From Hofstenia miamia (taxonomy: Eukaryota; Xenacoelomorpha; Acoela): 64,000 bases of DNA. Both the position numbers and the translations under genes were made by a program. This document shows, piece by piece, positions 37,101 through 48,646 of this stretch. The DNA lies in NCBI GenBank assembly GCA_004352715.1, contig SCFE01000103.1, positions 535,746 through 599,745 on the forward strand, in the 5' to 3' direction. The notes below the pieces were generated by a model. It made no database searches. It was not told the origin of the DNA and worked only from the letters and a program-made list of their open reading frames with translations. Position 1 is the first letter of the stretch, and every line of letters starts with the position of its first letter.

Positions 37101-40100
37101 AAATTCCACAGCGTTTTGAGCAACAAAATAACCTACTGGTATCACGCTCTATGGCTTTTCAGTAATATAAACAAAAAAGACCACAAAAACACGTAAAAAT
37201 GGCTAGAAGCGAATAACTGTGCATGAAAATTATCTTGACGAAATTATGTGACATTTCAATTCTCATGTGGTAAGTGAAGGTAAGTATATGTTAACTTATT
37301 AGTAGTTTTAGATTTAATAAATTAATTAAGTAATTAATTCATTTAAAAAATGGTGGAAAAATAATCAAAACTTCTTACAAGAAGAATGGATTCAGACTGA
37401 GAAATGCATACAAATATTAACAACGATTTTAAAAATTTATCATTGGGAGGTTTATCAAAAAGAAAAGTTTGTTTACATTTCAATATTTCACCTTTTTTTG
37501 ACTTCTTAGAATCAAATCTACGTTCAAATTATTCTAATCAATAACAATCAATTATGCTACAATTTCCAAAGCAACAATTGTTTCACGTATTTGTTTACTC
37601 TAAAATCAATATGAATCCAAACAATACCAACAAATTCACTCCTTAGAATTGTAATACATTTGCACATTGATTTTAAGGAAATTTTTTTGAATAGAATTGT
37701 TAGCCATGTTAGATAAAGTTAGATACCACATAAAATTAAATTTTTCTAGTGCATAGTGTTTGTATTTTCCACATTGTCAATAGTTGAGTAACAAATAGAA
37801 TTGCTTAAAATTTTGCAATAAACTTCATTTCTCGTAATATTTTAAAGAGATTTTCAAAATCGATGACTTAGAGATCTTCTTCCAACAACATCCAATTATT
37901 ATATTTAACCTATATAACAATTTGATGGATGTTTATTGCATTCATGTATTGTTTTAGAAATTGAATACTCTTAATATATTACTGGAATTTCAACATTAGC
38001 TGCTATAGAAATCTTTGAAGAAATGGGTATAAGTTCTCTCTAAAGCACATTTGTAACAAATCGGATTGGAAAATTCTCACATTTAAATAGTCTTTAGTCA
38101 GAGCAGATGTTCTAGTAGCACTTCTACGCACGTCTTAATATGCAACTGGACAGTACATGACATTTTGCACGAAATCCGAATTGTCAATTTATAATCCCCT
38201 TTGACAGGATCAATGCTATTTACAAAACTAAGAACAAACAACTCCGCCTAGTAACCATTAATAACATCACAACAAATTTTTTTATAAGCCAAAAATAACA
38301 AATTTAAAAAAATACAGTTGCAGTACATAAATATGGTTATTCAACAGTGATGTACAGACGGGGAGGAAAGGGGCCATGCCCCCTCTCCTGACCAAAAAAA
38401 TTATTCGAATGAATTTTGATTTTCATACCAATTGACTCTGAATCAATTATTTATCCGAGATCTTTGAAGGAATTTAATGATTGACATGTTGTTCATTCTT
38501 ATATCCTAGGGTAGGGCCCGTATCGGGCATGGACAAAGGCGTACAGGCACGGGCATCTTTAGTACGGACACGGATTGCGTATGTGGGCTCTCAATGGAGC
38601 ATGATGTTGTGTTGATAAAAATATAGTACTTATGTACATTATTTTTTAACGTAAGAATCGTAAGTTGTGAACTTAAGACGACGTTCCATATCGATTAAAT
38701 TGAATTAATCTAAGATGCCTATTTTGAAAGGTCCTACAAGCAGGGTAGCATCCTAAAGTGATCAATGATGGAAGCAGTGCAGATTTTTGTGAACTACCCT
38801 ACCCCATTTCCACATGCTAACATCTGCCCCATATCGTCCCACGCTTTATTTTCTACCGCTTGAAAGTGCCCCAGAACAAATTTCTGCTCCACAAACTACT
38901 TGTGATATATATTACCCCATGTTTGTTCTATTGAAATTTTCATACCACTACACCACATCACAGCTGCTAAATATTTTCAATCCTTACTGCCTAGAAGATA
39001 CAGAATCATTCTTAAAATTCCATCTCTTTTATTACAACTAATAGGAAATTTGTAACAGACATGATTACAATACATATTAAAAATATTAGTAATAGCAAAA
39101 TATAATTTAATTTTAACTCTATAAACCTAATATTTTATTCAATATATTTATGCAAGGTTAATTGCATAACTTCCAGTATAATTGCAAAAGCTAATGATGA
39201 CAAATCCGATAAAGTAGATCTTCTTGGTATTATTGAATAGAATCAAATTTCACCAAGAGTACCAAATGAATGGTAATTGATGCGCCAAAATTTTATCAAG
39301 CATAGAACATTGATGTTAGAAAATTACTCTTATACTCGGAAAATTTGGCAATTTTTTGGTTCAGTTTTCTCAACTCAAGAGTGTTTTAGCCCCACTGTTG
39401 CCAAATGGGTACCCACTTTAGAAATATCTTGCCCCATATCCGCTCCGAACTGCCCCGCCCACCTTGCCCCATGGGTTGGCCCACCCCACTTCCATCTGTA
39501 AATGTGATTACTAGCACTTAGCTTCCAGTAAACGATTAATCAGTAGACCAATGACGTGGCCACGGGAAGCTATTATGAAAAATGAGGTGGCAACACCATC
39601 ATGTTGAAAAGTTGTTACTGATATCATTTTATTTGCATTGTGAAGTTATTTTACAGAAGAATGGCTCACATATTCAGCATTAACTTTAAAAATATAATAA
39701 CACCGATGTTTATTAGTCTTTATTTTGTATTTTGTTTCAATATTGCTGATACGTCACTGTTATTCAATATTGTAGTAGGTGACAAACTTCATCCTAATGG
39801 GTGTTCTTAACTTCCTAAGACATTTAAAATTCCAATAGAAAATTAGAATATTAACACCATTGAATATAAGTATTGGAACGGGCTGGATTTATAATTGATA
39901 TCACACACATCATCGAATATAGGTTTGAAACAGCAAAATGTGTGAAATTTGTAAAATTTGTAAAATTAGCGTGTTGAATTATTTTTTAAGTTTGCATAAG
40001 TGGCCCTAATCGGTACTAAAAAAATGCCGTAAATAGTAGCAAAAATCTTGATTCCGGTGAGTTGGCGCGCGTGGTTTCCTGTATTAATAAGGAATAAATA

Positions 40101-41174
40101 TATCATAAAAATGAAATGAGGATAAAATTAGTTTTTTGTTCAATTTACCAAACTTAGAATATGCTTTTCCTCATAGACTTGGTGCTTATCCCCTATTCCA
40201 ATCAGTTAAGCTTCTGTGTCTGTATCGTGCATTGCCAGGAGCGAGTATAGCTTTTAAGAATGCCTAAAATGGCATTCATTATTTAGTGGGATTGTTCATT
40301 TCCTTGAGTGATTTTATCAAATATTTGCCTTGAATGAGAGGGCTTGTGCCCATCAAGCCAACCTACCCTTTGTACTCGTTCATGTACATTACATGATAAT
40401 TCCATCAGATGAAGATTATGATCAAATATAATGGCAATGTACGTTGCACTTAAAATTTGAATTTTTATGTGTACAACGTTTAAGATAAATAATTAATTCA
40501 TATGATGATGCTTTTTAGGAAAACAATTCCTTTCATTCTCTCATATTGGGCTAATAATTTTTAAAATGTGTGCAGAACAAATATTATTAAAAATTAGTAC
40601 CTGTATCTCCAATAGCTACACCACTAGAATAGTTGCATAATTTAATTAAATAATGTAAACATACAGGCACATATAGAATTTGTTAAAAATAGTCGTGTAA
40701 TCACATTTATTAATTACATAAGTAACTGTTAGCCACAACATAAAAGTGTGGAAGCTAATATAATATATAATGCTATTTATGAATTTATGTTTGGGAAGGA
40801 ATGTATGTAAAGTCGAAATTGTTTCGATTTGTATTTTAATAGCGTGAAAATGTGAAAGAAAAATGACTTACTTTCAAATTTAGTATTTAATAAAATATAT
40901 AGAATGTATTTCCTGTGAACTTGACCATTAAAATATTTATTAAAAAGTATTTCTTCTTCATTAAATGAAACTTGAAATGAAAATGATGTTTACCGGATTT
41001 TTTGTCCTTTTCTGAATTGTTCTGCTGCGCCTTAGTTGGTGGTTCTGGAGTACTAGCTGCAGTGAATGGATCAAGATTGTTTTTTCCGGCCGCTTCTTGC
41101 GCTCCAAATGCGGGTGTTGGTGATCGGTGATATGCCGGTGGAGGGGAAAACGGTTTGTCAAAATATTCAGTCAT
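23458..41174 (-). CDS. Six-exon gene for a 417-residue protein with two membrane segments, family not recognised
   Basis: Exons on the minus strand are 40994-41174 (ATG start), 33227-33436, 28553-28904, 26926-27100, 23976-24091 and 23458-23677 (stop). All have GT donors and AG acceptors; phases run 1,1,2,0,2 and the sum is exactly 418 codons. The order is a proline-rich cytosolic N-terminus (PFSPPPAYHRSPTPAFG), a lysine and glycine linker (KAKDNGGGG), TM1 at about 79-101 (ILRVVVGSIYAGVITLCLIS), an extracellular or lumenal domain of about 250 residues, TM2 at about 352-366 (WTIVTIVASALLMVE), and a cytosolic Lys/Pro tail ending KKKKPLGS. The middle domain includes NLYVYLVRGPDNWMNKD, SGLWGVIHWEFEEVY and HVEALYQWKDGYYMEG; NVT (TNVTALDEA) and NFT, NES could be glycosylated. 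Codon structure and phasing make it a real gene. I do not recognise the family. The exon 4 region has a second in-frame donor (see findings). Confidence 0.82.
24092..26925. other. Intron between exons 4 and 5 of the membrane-protein gene
   Basis: Mostly AT-rich. At 25094-25195 on the plus strand a short frame reads EKWVAVVYEDGLIPRKVES, which looks protein-like but is isolated. Plus frames at 26087-26284 and 26305-26505 were not recognised and lack splice or neighbour support. Confidence 0.4.
28088..28199 (-). other. Possible alternative or orphan exon inside an intron of the membrane-protein gene
   Basis: After a good acceptor (tttatttcag) a minus frame reads NITTIPMSDQAERQYELAGL and ends at a TAA shortly after KKFSYATN. 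It looks coding, but its phase (needs one base from upstream) does not fit the phase-2 donor of the exon at 28553. Joined to that donor, it would stop after about nine residues. It may be an alternative terminal exon or chance. Confidence 0.25.
28952..30312 (-). other. Two possible exons of an unrecognised gene nested in an intron
   Basis: Minus frame 30124-30312 or slightly longer (LGDIFNAIEQLKLVQYSAYV ... LLSKHM) ends at a clean ATG|GTAAGA donor. Minus frame from about 29233 down to the stop at 28952, after an AG acceptor in matching phase 0, reads LPVARNRIAPFQTNN and HTHQGISQDEAADVIMYNAS, then SKLFRF. The second piece vaguely recalls the C-terminal helix of TatD-type hydrolases ('NAxxLF'), but that is a weak impression. 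Both lie between exons 2 and 3 of the membrane-protein gene, on the same strand. Neither phase fits splicing into that gene. Confidence 0.25.
29929..29986. repeat. Pair of short palindromes
   Basis: CACAACATGTTATGTTGTG (29929-29947) is a near-palindrome and CACAACATGTTGTG (29973-29986) is a perfect 14-base palindrome. The motif recurs in looser form near 31500-31562 (ttgtgtgctgtttgacacaacaa). Confidence 0.5.
33093..33115. repeat. (TA)n microsatellite
   Basis: Short alternating TA run in the intron downstream of exon 2 of the membrane-protein gene. Confidence 0.85.
33367..34546. other. Probable assembly duplication: about 400 bp repeated either side of an inserted contig
   Basis: Bases 33367-33768 recur almost exactly as 34146-34546. 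Single Ns at 33769 and 34145 bound the 375-bp sequence between them. The second copy duplicates the first 70 bases of exon 2 of the membrane-protein gene and its upstream intron. The likely cause is two haplotypes, one with a transposon insertion, joined in series. Confidence 0.75.
33770..34144 (-). mobile_element. Non-LTR retrotransposon endonuclease fragment with (TTA)n
   Basis: On the minus strand, a (TTA)n run (34092-34144 as TAA on plus) is followed by a frame with FKYIYLNARSLNSNRNHFL, SIITITETWLNSEINPN and DSRGGGLMIIV. These are the N-terminal (xLNARSL), catalytic TETWL and GGG motifs of the apurinic-type endonuclease of Jockey/CR1/I-type elements. It is cut off at both Ns. Confidence 0.7.
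34547..40993. other. Large first intron of the membrane-protein gene
   Basis: AT-rich. A less AT-rich patch at about 34740-35030 and C-rich patches at 38340-38390, 38800-38900 and 39390-39490 (repeated CTGCCCC/TGCCCC words) stand out but gave no recognisable coding or clear terminal repeats. A retrotransposon remnant is listed separately at 36060-36340. Confidence 0.4.
36060..36338 (+). pseudogene. Non-LTR reverse transcriptase remnant
   Basis: The frame reads NSIEIPENIMLCAINETITS then YLGVVIDSQSNFDEFFFKIR. This matches the 'vtsYLGVxiDsxLnFxxHi' segment after the palm domain of non-LTR reverse transcriptases. It is about 80 residues, alone, in an intron. Confidence 0.5.
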
Positions 41175-42347
41175 TGTTCTCTTGTCAGATTATTGCGATT
41201 TCCCATAACCATTATAGCGCGCATTTCGTAATGCATCCAGAATACGTTTGCAATGAGTTATCAATAATTAATACATGCACTTCCTCTAAGATTTAAGTCC
41301 AGGTGGCCAATTTTTCCTAAATTCTCTTAAAGTACAATTCCTTCCTATAATTTCTCTAATACTTCACGTCCCTAACTTGAAAAGTCGTTGAGAGATGCCA
41401 TGCAGGGCAGGTGGAAACCACTATAATTATTCAATAAATTCTGCTTAGAAACAGTCTAGAAATCTTTTAATTGGAAAATTCTACGCAGATTTAAACTTTT
41501 TTACTCTTTGTGTTATTAGAATTAAGTTTCTTTAATATATTTTTATGCCTAACACAAAATATCCTGTGAATAACTTTAGAATAACGGTTAGTGTATCTTT
41601 GCTAGATACTTAGTACGTTAAAACAGAAGGCTTCCAATATGATATTTAGCGTCAAAGAATTTTAATTAAACGTACTTAAAGAAATTGTTTTAAGAAAGCC
41701 GCTATCTTATGATATTGATGGTAATAAGATGTCACAAAATTGACAGTCTACACATTTTTGCAATTGACTGACCTTTTTTGTAAACTGCTAAGTTATGCAT
41801 TTATTCTTACTTTTAGAAAAACACATGTCGTACAGAATGAAAAATTCATTGTCCATGGACAGCTTTTCATAATGAAACAAGACAAACTACTTGAATCAGA
41901 ACTTCAATGGCAAAAGCGAATACGGTTAACGACTAGTGCAAAGCATATGCATGTACATTGCTAGTGCCGTATTAATCTATGCGCTAACTAGCCCATGACC
42001 CAGAGGCCGTTCTTAAGGGAGTGTCCGGTGTACATGTTAAAGTAGTTGTTTGAAGACAAATGTAATATCTTTATAATAAATCAGACATACAACTGCCAAC
42101 TGGTTCTAATTTTCATACCCGTACCCATTCAAAAATGCGCAATTCCTTTAATATTAACAAAAACCAAATAAAATAAGAAGCACTAACGTTCAAAAGGGAA
42201 TTCATTTTGAAACAAAATTGATGCGATTTTCCCAACGAATGTACATGAGTTCTTCCAAAATAAATTCAATAACAGCAGTAAATGTTTAAGTTTGCTTAAT
42301 ATTTTTGAAGTATTCAACTTCAAATTGAAAGAGTGTCTCTCTCTTGA
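41175..42347. other. Region upstream of the membrane-protein gene
   Basis: No coding was recognised. This includes any promoter of the minus-strand membrane-protein gene starting at 41174, but no definite element was seen. Confidence 0.35.
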
Positions 42348-42355
42348 GCCTGGGA

Positions 42356-42729
42356 CAGACTTGTCAACGAGCCGAGCTTCTAACGAGCCGAGCCGAGCCG
42401 AGCCGAGCTTGAGCACAGTATTTGATATACAACGAGCCCAAAACGAGCTTATTTTAGGCAAAGCAAGCTTATAGTTCTGCTTGTTAATTTGATTATGGAG
42501 ATTTTTCTTGTTTTTTGCAGTCAGTATGCCTTTCCTATAATCTTATTTAAGAAATGTTTATTAAATAATAGGAAGAGTTATGTAAAAATTCTGAGCACAA
42601 TATTTTTAAAAAAATACCGAGCTAAGACGAGCCTCATTCAAAGATTTTATGTGGCGAGTCGAGCCGAACTTACAGAAAATTTAAGCGAGCCGAGCCGAGC
42701 TTGGAAATGTCGGCTCGTTGACAAGTCTG
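42356..42729. mobile_element. hAT-type MITE, copy 2 (374 bp)
   Basis: Same ends as copy 1 (CAGACTTGTCAACGAGCCGA ... CGGCTCGTTGACAAGTCTG), here almost perfectly inverted. Flanks gcctggga (42348-42355) and gcttggga (42730-42737) match at 7 of 8 bases. Repeated GCCGA/GAGCC words lie inside both ends. Non-coding. Confidence 0.85.
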
Positions 42730-42975
42730 GCTTGGGAAAGCTATTGTGAACTGAAAGCTGCCCTGGCAATTCTTCCCCTTAGACTNNNNNNNNNNNNNNN
42801 NNNNNNNNNNNNNNNNNNNNNNNNNNNNNNNNNNNNNNNNNNNNNNNNNNNNNNNNNNNCGAACTTACACAAAATTTAAACGAGCCGAGCTTGGAAATGT
42901 CGGCTCGTTGACAAGTCTGGCTTGGGAAAGCTATTGTGAACTGAAAGCTGCCCTGGCAATTCTTCCCCTTAGACT
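42662..42975. other. Probable assembly duplication across a 74-N gap
   Basis: The right end of the MITE and its flank (42662-42785) recur after the gap (42860-42975) with few differences (for example one GCCGA unit fewer). This is best explained as allelic contig ends not merged. Confidence 0.7.
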
Positions 42976-43932
42976 TATCCACGAGATACAAGCGTGTTCT
43001 AGCAGGCTTAGTAATGGCTATTATGGAGATAGGATAAGAACATTCATCCATAGTTTTCCATTTGTTTGATTAAATTTGCATGAAAAAAATCAAATTTCAT
43101 TTCTACAGTGTTATATTTTTTTGATCTATTGTTTAATTTATTCACAGAAGCAGTCACGTAGCTAGTCGTTAGATAAAATATACAACCAAAAACAAAAACA
43201 TGCTGATGCGAAAAGGATCATATATTCTCATGGAAAGGGCAACTTAGTTAAAATTTTTTTGCTAATTTTGCATTCCTTAAGTGCTAAATTAGTAGGACGA
43301 AAAAATGCTTACTATAGTCTAAACACTAATTTTATTGTTAAATAAAGTATCATCACCAACAGATGTCTAAATTGCAGAAAAAACAAATTATTTGATTGAA
43401 ATGTGTCTCTTAGAGTTATATCATGCAGATGATTTTACTACTGAATTAATTCATTCAGTTTTCATATATTCATCCAAGGGCATAGCTTAAGTTAAATGTT
43501 AGTGTAGGCACAAATCTTTTTCGAGTAAAATTTTATGACATAACTTTGTACTCAGCAAAAAAATTATTACTAAAATATCACTCCCTCCTATATTGTCGAA
43601 ACATAAATGTTCAAAATATGTTTGAATGAAATCTCTCTTATACATGTTAGTATGCATGTATTATTTATCTAAAACCAGTGAATTAATTTAAAATCATAAA
43701 GGCTTTTATTTTAGAATAAGTATACATGTTAGATATTATGCTGTTGGTGTACTACAATTATAAACAGTTGATGACCAATGCATCATTTTATACAATAAAT
43801 TTATGTACAGTACATTGAAGTAAAAAACATCTTTGGAGAAAGAAAAGTATCATTTGCATGTACAGAGGTATTATTCGAAAAAGAACATGGCTAAAAGAAA
43901 TCAAGTTTCCATTGCTTATTTGAAGTGAATGT
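42976..43932. other. AT-rich spacer, nothing recognised
   Basis: No open frame or repeat could be supported. Confidence 0.35.
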
Positions 43933-44460
43933 ATTTATAATACTTTCAACATCAATGTCAGTTTCCCTGTGAATGTGTAAAAATGCGAAGGATGAAAACC
44001 TCTCTAAACTCATGTGACTTTTAATGAAAGTTTTCACACTCTTCATTGCCTTGGAGTTTCTCTCGCAAGAGACTCAATTTGGAGGCACCGTTAACAAAAC
44101 AAAGAATCGTGAAAATTGAGGGATAAAGATCCTTGCTCGTCTTCAAAAGGACATCATGAATTTTTGTGGACCTCCTTCAGACATTTCCCATTTGGCAGAC
44201 CACCTAGTGACATCAGTTCTGAATTCTTTAACAGTATTTTTTAAGTCATGTTAAACATCACTGTGAATTTTAAGAACCAAGTCATCATTTATGGGCATTA
44301 GGTCCTGTGGCAACAAATGTTCAGCAATAAAACGCGATTCATTAAAAAGAATACGGAATAATATCTCTTGATGATTGATGAAACTATTGAACAATATTAT
44401 TTTCCAATATTGTGCAGGCTCTGCTGCTTCGTTGTAGTCTATCCCGTATGCTATAATCAT
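43933..44460 (-). pseudogene. hAT-type transposase C-terminus, pseudogene (52 kDa repressor / ZNF862-like)
   Basis: Read on the minus strand, the start (EAAEPAQYWKIILFNSFINH) is followed after a stop by EFRTDVTRWSAKWE. Then comes the dimerisation block SCERNSKAMKSVKTFIKSHM and LERFSSFAFLHIHRETDID. These follow the hAT C-terminal pattern 'SCERSFSxLRRIKTYLRSTM..ERLSGLALLxIHR'. Stops (one near 44252, one just before SCERN) and frame changes show it is dead. The family fits transposase-derived 52 kDa repressor or ZNF862-like proteins, which are frequent in invertebrate genomes as transposon copies. Confidence 0.7.
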
Positions 44461-45164
44461 TTCTCACTTGTGAGAAGATTGTTATTAACTGTTTTTTAGA
44501 CTGTGCACGTCCGTCTGTCTATCATGCTGTGAGCTTGTTTAGTTTGCAGGTGTGCCACCAGTGAATTGACTGTATAATGATCAATAAGCAGTGAGTGTTC
44601 TACGAGACTTGTTCTGTCTTACACAACATACATAAACAAGTCATGATAATGAATGAAATGTTAGTATTTTAACCTTGCTGACCTCCCTCCCGTATTGTAG
44701 ATATTTTATAAACAGATTTGTGTGATGGATAGTTCATTTAAGATTTTTGGTTTAGTCACGTGCCTATGCCTACAGTGCCTAAAGGAGGCTACGCCTATGT
44801 TGGTCTAATCCTGATTACTTTCATTCTCCCGGATGTATTTTACATCACTTATGGCGCTCTAAAAAGAGCTAGTTTACTGACAAGTTTTCATATATTGACA
44901 TTGTATGCCCAAATTATTTAACGCTACCTGTTGGTAATACTAAAGGAAGATGATCCTTTTTCCATTGTATTGTAATATTGGTACTGGTTGTTTGTATCAG
45001 CAAGACGAAATGTTTTCGGTTTAGTATGTAAATTGTACACATGTTCATATTAATTTGTATATAAGCAAGAGAATTTGTAGTAAGTAGAGAACAGGTTTAT
45101 CACAGTTTAGTGTTCGTTAATATCTTCTGCCCGCCGTCGTTTCCTTAAGAATGGGTCTCTATAC
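44461..45164. other. AT-rich spacer, nothing recognised
   Basis: No feature supported up to the target duplication at 45165. Confidence 0.35.
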
Positions 45165-45170
45165 GTAATG

Positions 45171-45319
45171 AGTAGTAGAAGGTACTTCCTTCCCGTGCCA
45201 CTTTTTTCTGATTGGTCGAGAGGTGGGTTCCATTTCGTGCCACTTTTTTGTGATTGGTCGAGAGGGGTGGCCTTTGACCTGAGACGCCGTGGATATTGGC
45301 GGGGGTGTTTTACTGACGT
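45171..45319 (+). repeat. Left terminal inverted repeat of the Polinton-like element
   Basis: Begins AGTAGTAGAAGG, includes two imperfect tandem units (GTGCCACTTTTTT...GGTCGAGAGG) and runs into the gap at ACTGACGT. The rest of the repeat may lie in the N gap 45320-46319. Confidence 0.75.
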
Positions 45320-46465
45320 NNNNNNNNNNNNNNNNNNNNNNNNNNNNNNNNNNNNNNNNNNNNNNNNNNNNNNNNNNNNNNNNNNNNNNNNNNNNNNNNN
45401 NNNNNNNNNNNNNNNNNNNNNNNNNNNNNNNNNNNNNNNNNNNNNNNNNNNNNNNNNNNNNNNNNNNNNNNNNNNNNNNNNNNNNNNNNNNNNNNNNNNN
45501 NNNNNNNNNNNNNNNNNNNNNNNNNNNNNNNNNNNNNNNNNNNNNNNNNNNNNNNNNNNNNNNNNNNNNNNNNNNNNNNNNNNNNNNNNNNNNNNNNNNN
45601 NNNNNNNNNNNNNNNNNNNNNNNNNNNNNNNNNNNNNNNNNNNNNNNNNNNNNNNNNNNNNNNNNNNNNNNNNNNNNNNNNNNNNNNNNNNNNNNNNNNN
45701 NNNNNNNNNNNNNNNNNNNNNNNNNNNNNNNNNNNNNNNNNNNNNNNNNNNNNNNNNNNNNNNNNNNNNNNNNNNNNNNNNNNNNNNNNNNNNNNNNNNN
45801 NNNNNNNNNNNNNNNNNNNNNNNNNNNNNNNNNNNNNNNNNNNNNNNNNNNNNNNNNNNNNNNNNNNNNNNNNNNNNNNNNNNNNNNNNNNNNNNNNNNN
45901 NNNNNNNNNNNNNNNNNNNNNNNNNNNNNNNNNNNNNNNNNNNNNNNNNNNNNNNNNNNNNNNNNNNNNNNNNNNNNNNNNNNNNNNNNNNNNNNNNNNN
46001 NNNNNNNNNNNNNNNNNNNNNNNNNNNNNNNNNNNNNNNNNNNNNNNNNNNNNNNNNNNNNNNNNNNNNNNNNNNNNNNNNNNNNNNNNNNNNNNNNNNN
46101 NNNNNNNNNNNNNNNNNNNNNNNNNNNNNNNNNNNNNNNNNNNNNNNNNNNNNNNNNNNNNNNNNNNNNNNNNNNNNNNNNNNNNNNNNNNNNNNNNNNN
46201 NNNNNNNNNNNNNNNNNNNNNNNNNNNNNNNNNNNNNNNNNNNNNNNNNNNNNNNNNNNNNNNNNNNNNNNNNNNNNNNNNNNNNNNNNNNNNNNNNNNN
46301 NNNNNNNNNNNNNNNNNNNTGCATAAACTGCATTGCAGAACAAAAATGAAATTGTTTTGCCATTTCGCTTGAGTTAGTAATGCTTGTTGCTAATTCAACA
46401 AATACTTAAGAATCAACTACCTGAATTGATAGTCTTTGTATTATTATAACGTTTATATATATATA

Positions 46466-47625
46466 CAGCCGTGGCCAAAAGTTTACGATCACCTCGTGAT
46501 TTTAGCATATACATTTATATTTCATGCATATTTTTAAGCAACCTTCTTGTAATGTTAATAATTGTTAGTTTACTTTCAGCCACTCATATTTAGATGCATT
46601 ATCAGTGTATTTATGTGAATGTAACCCAAAACAATGTTACAGCATCTTATTTATCACCTTTAAATATGGGTAAGAAATGCGAGTTAATGTCTGAACAGCG
46701 TGCGCAAGTTCAGGTTTTAAGCCAAGAAAATATGTCTCAAAGGGCAATAGCTGTCAGACTCCATGTGGCACAATCAACTGTATGTGATGCCATCAAAAGG
46801 ATTAAAGTGTTATTCACTCTAATTTACGGTAATTACCAGTTCTCCCTAGTTGCCTAAATATTAGCCGCCGTTTACTAGTTGATTGTGGACAAAAAGGTTA
46901 AAAAGCCGCCCGAAAGCCCAGACTATCAAAAAAGAAAATTTTTGACAGGCTGGCTTTTGCACAAAGATACGCCAATTGGTCAGCTGAGGACTTTAAAATG
47001 TAATGTTCTCAGATCAGACCACTGTGTCACAGTTTCAGTTTGGAGCAAATATGATGAGATGTCCAGCAAATTTCAGAAACAATAAAAAATATTTACTTCC
47101 CACAGCAAAGCATTCAGCTAGTGTCATGATTTGGGGTGCCATTACTGCGTAAGGGCGTGTTGGTTTATGGTTTCTACCACCTAAAACTCATAATCTACCT
47201 TGATTTACTCAAGCAGAAGCTACCTGTTTGGATGCAAATAAGTTCCACTAAAATATTTCAGCAGGATGGTGCACCATGCCACACGGCAAAAGCTGTGAAG
47301 ATGTGGTTTACTGGTAAACCCTTTGAACTCCTACAAGGGTGGCCTGGATTGTCGCCTGATCTCAAATCTTTAGAAAATTGCTGGGAAATCATGAAAAGGA
47401 AGGTTAGTGAGAAATGCCCAACATCATACGACTCACTCTGTGAAGCCATAAAGCTGGTTTGGTTTCAGAAATCACTACATCATATTGTGAGACACTTGTT
47501 TCCTCGATGCCATCTCGTATTAAGGCTATTATTGCTGCAAAAGGGGGCACAACTAAGTATTAAACATTGTATTAAAGTGTGTCTATATTTATCTTGTTTG
47601 TTGGAAACATTTTTTAGAAATATAC
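46466..47625 (+). mobile_element. Tc1-like transposon, copy A, broken, 3' end in gap
   Basis: The 5' end CAGCCGTGGCCAAAAGTTTA follows TA. The transposase starts MGKKCELMSEQRAQVQVLSQ (46663), with a helix-turn-helix RAIAVRLHVAQSTVCDAIKR. A middle part in other frames has QKRKFLTGWL and LRSDHCVTVSVWS. The C-terminal part has STKIFQQDGAPCHTAKAVKM and GLSPDLKSLENCWEIMKRK. D-to-E spacing is 35 residues by my count, near the DD34E of Tc1. Frame changes near 46810, 47000 and 47140 inactivate it. The sequence enters a 1000-N gap at 47626. Confidence 0.8.
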
Positions 47626-48646
47626 NNNNNNNNNNNNNNNNNNNNNNNNNNNNNNNNNNNNNNNNNNNNNNNNNNNNNNNNNNNNNNNNNNNNNNNNNNN
47701 NNNNNNNNNNNNNNNNNNNNNNNNNNNNNNNNNNNNNNNNNNNNNNNNNNNNNNNNNNNNNNNNNNNNNNNNNNNNNNNNNNNNNNNNNNNNNNNNNNNN
47801 NNNNNNNNNNNNNNNNNNNNNNNNNNNNNNNNNNNNNNNNNNNNNNNNNNNNNNNNNNNNNNNNNNNNNNNNNNNNNNNNNNNNNNNNNNNNNNNNNNNN
47901 NNNNNNNNNNNNNNNNNNNNNNNNNNNNNNNNNNNNNNNNNNNNNNNNNNNNNNNNNNNNNNNNNNNNNNNNNNNNNNNNNNNNNNNNNNNNNNNNNNNN
48001 NNNNNNNNNNNNNNNNNNNNNNNNNNNNNNNNNNNNNNNNNNNNNNNNNNNNNNNNNNNNNNNNNNNNNNNNNNNNNNNNNNNNNNNNNNNNNNNNNNNN
48101 NNNNNNNNNNNNNNNNNNNNNNNNNNNNNNNNNNNNNNNNNNNNNNNNNNNNNNNNNNNNNNNNNNNNNNNNNNNNNNNNNNNNNNNNNNNNNNNNNNNN
48201 NNNNNNNNNNNNNNNNNNNNNNNNNNNNNNNNNNNNNNNNNNNNNNNNNNNNNNNNNNNNNNNNNNNNNNNNNNNNNNNNNNNNNNNNNNNNNNNNNNNN
48301 NNNNNNNNNNNNNNNNNNNNNNNNNNNNNNNNNNNNNNNNNNNNNNNNNNNNNNNNNNNNNNNNNNNNNNNNNNNNNNNNNNNNNNNNNNNNNNNNNNNN
48401 NNNNNNNNNNNNNNNNNNNNNNNNNNNNNNNNNNNNNNNNNNNNNNNNNNNNNNNNNNNNNNNNNNNNNNNNNNNNNNNNNNNNNNNNNNNNNNNNNNNN
48501 NNNNNNNNNNNNNNNNNNNNNNNNNNNNNNNNNNNNNNNNNNNNNNNNNNNNNNNNNNNNNNNNNNNNNNNNNNNNNNNNNNNNNNNNNNNNNNNNNNNN
48601 NNNNNNNNNNNNNNNNNNNNNNNNNATATATATATATATATATATA

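Noticed and set aside
36935-37126. Minus frame starting MLLKTLWNFLIETF as a gene
   Set aside because: No motif, splice signal or neighbour support; likely chance in AT-rich DNA.
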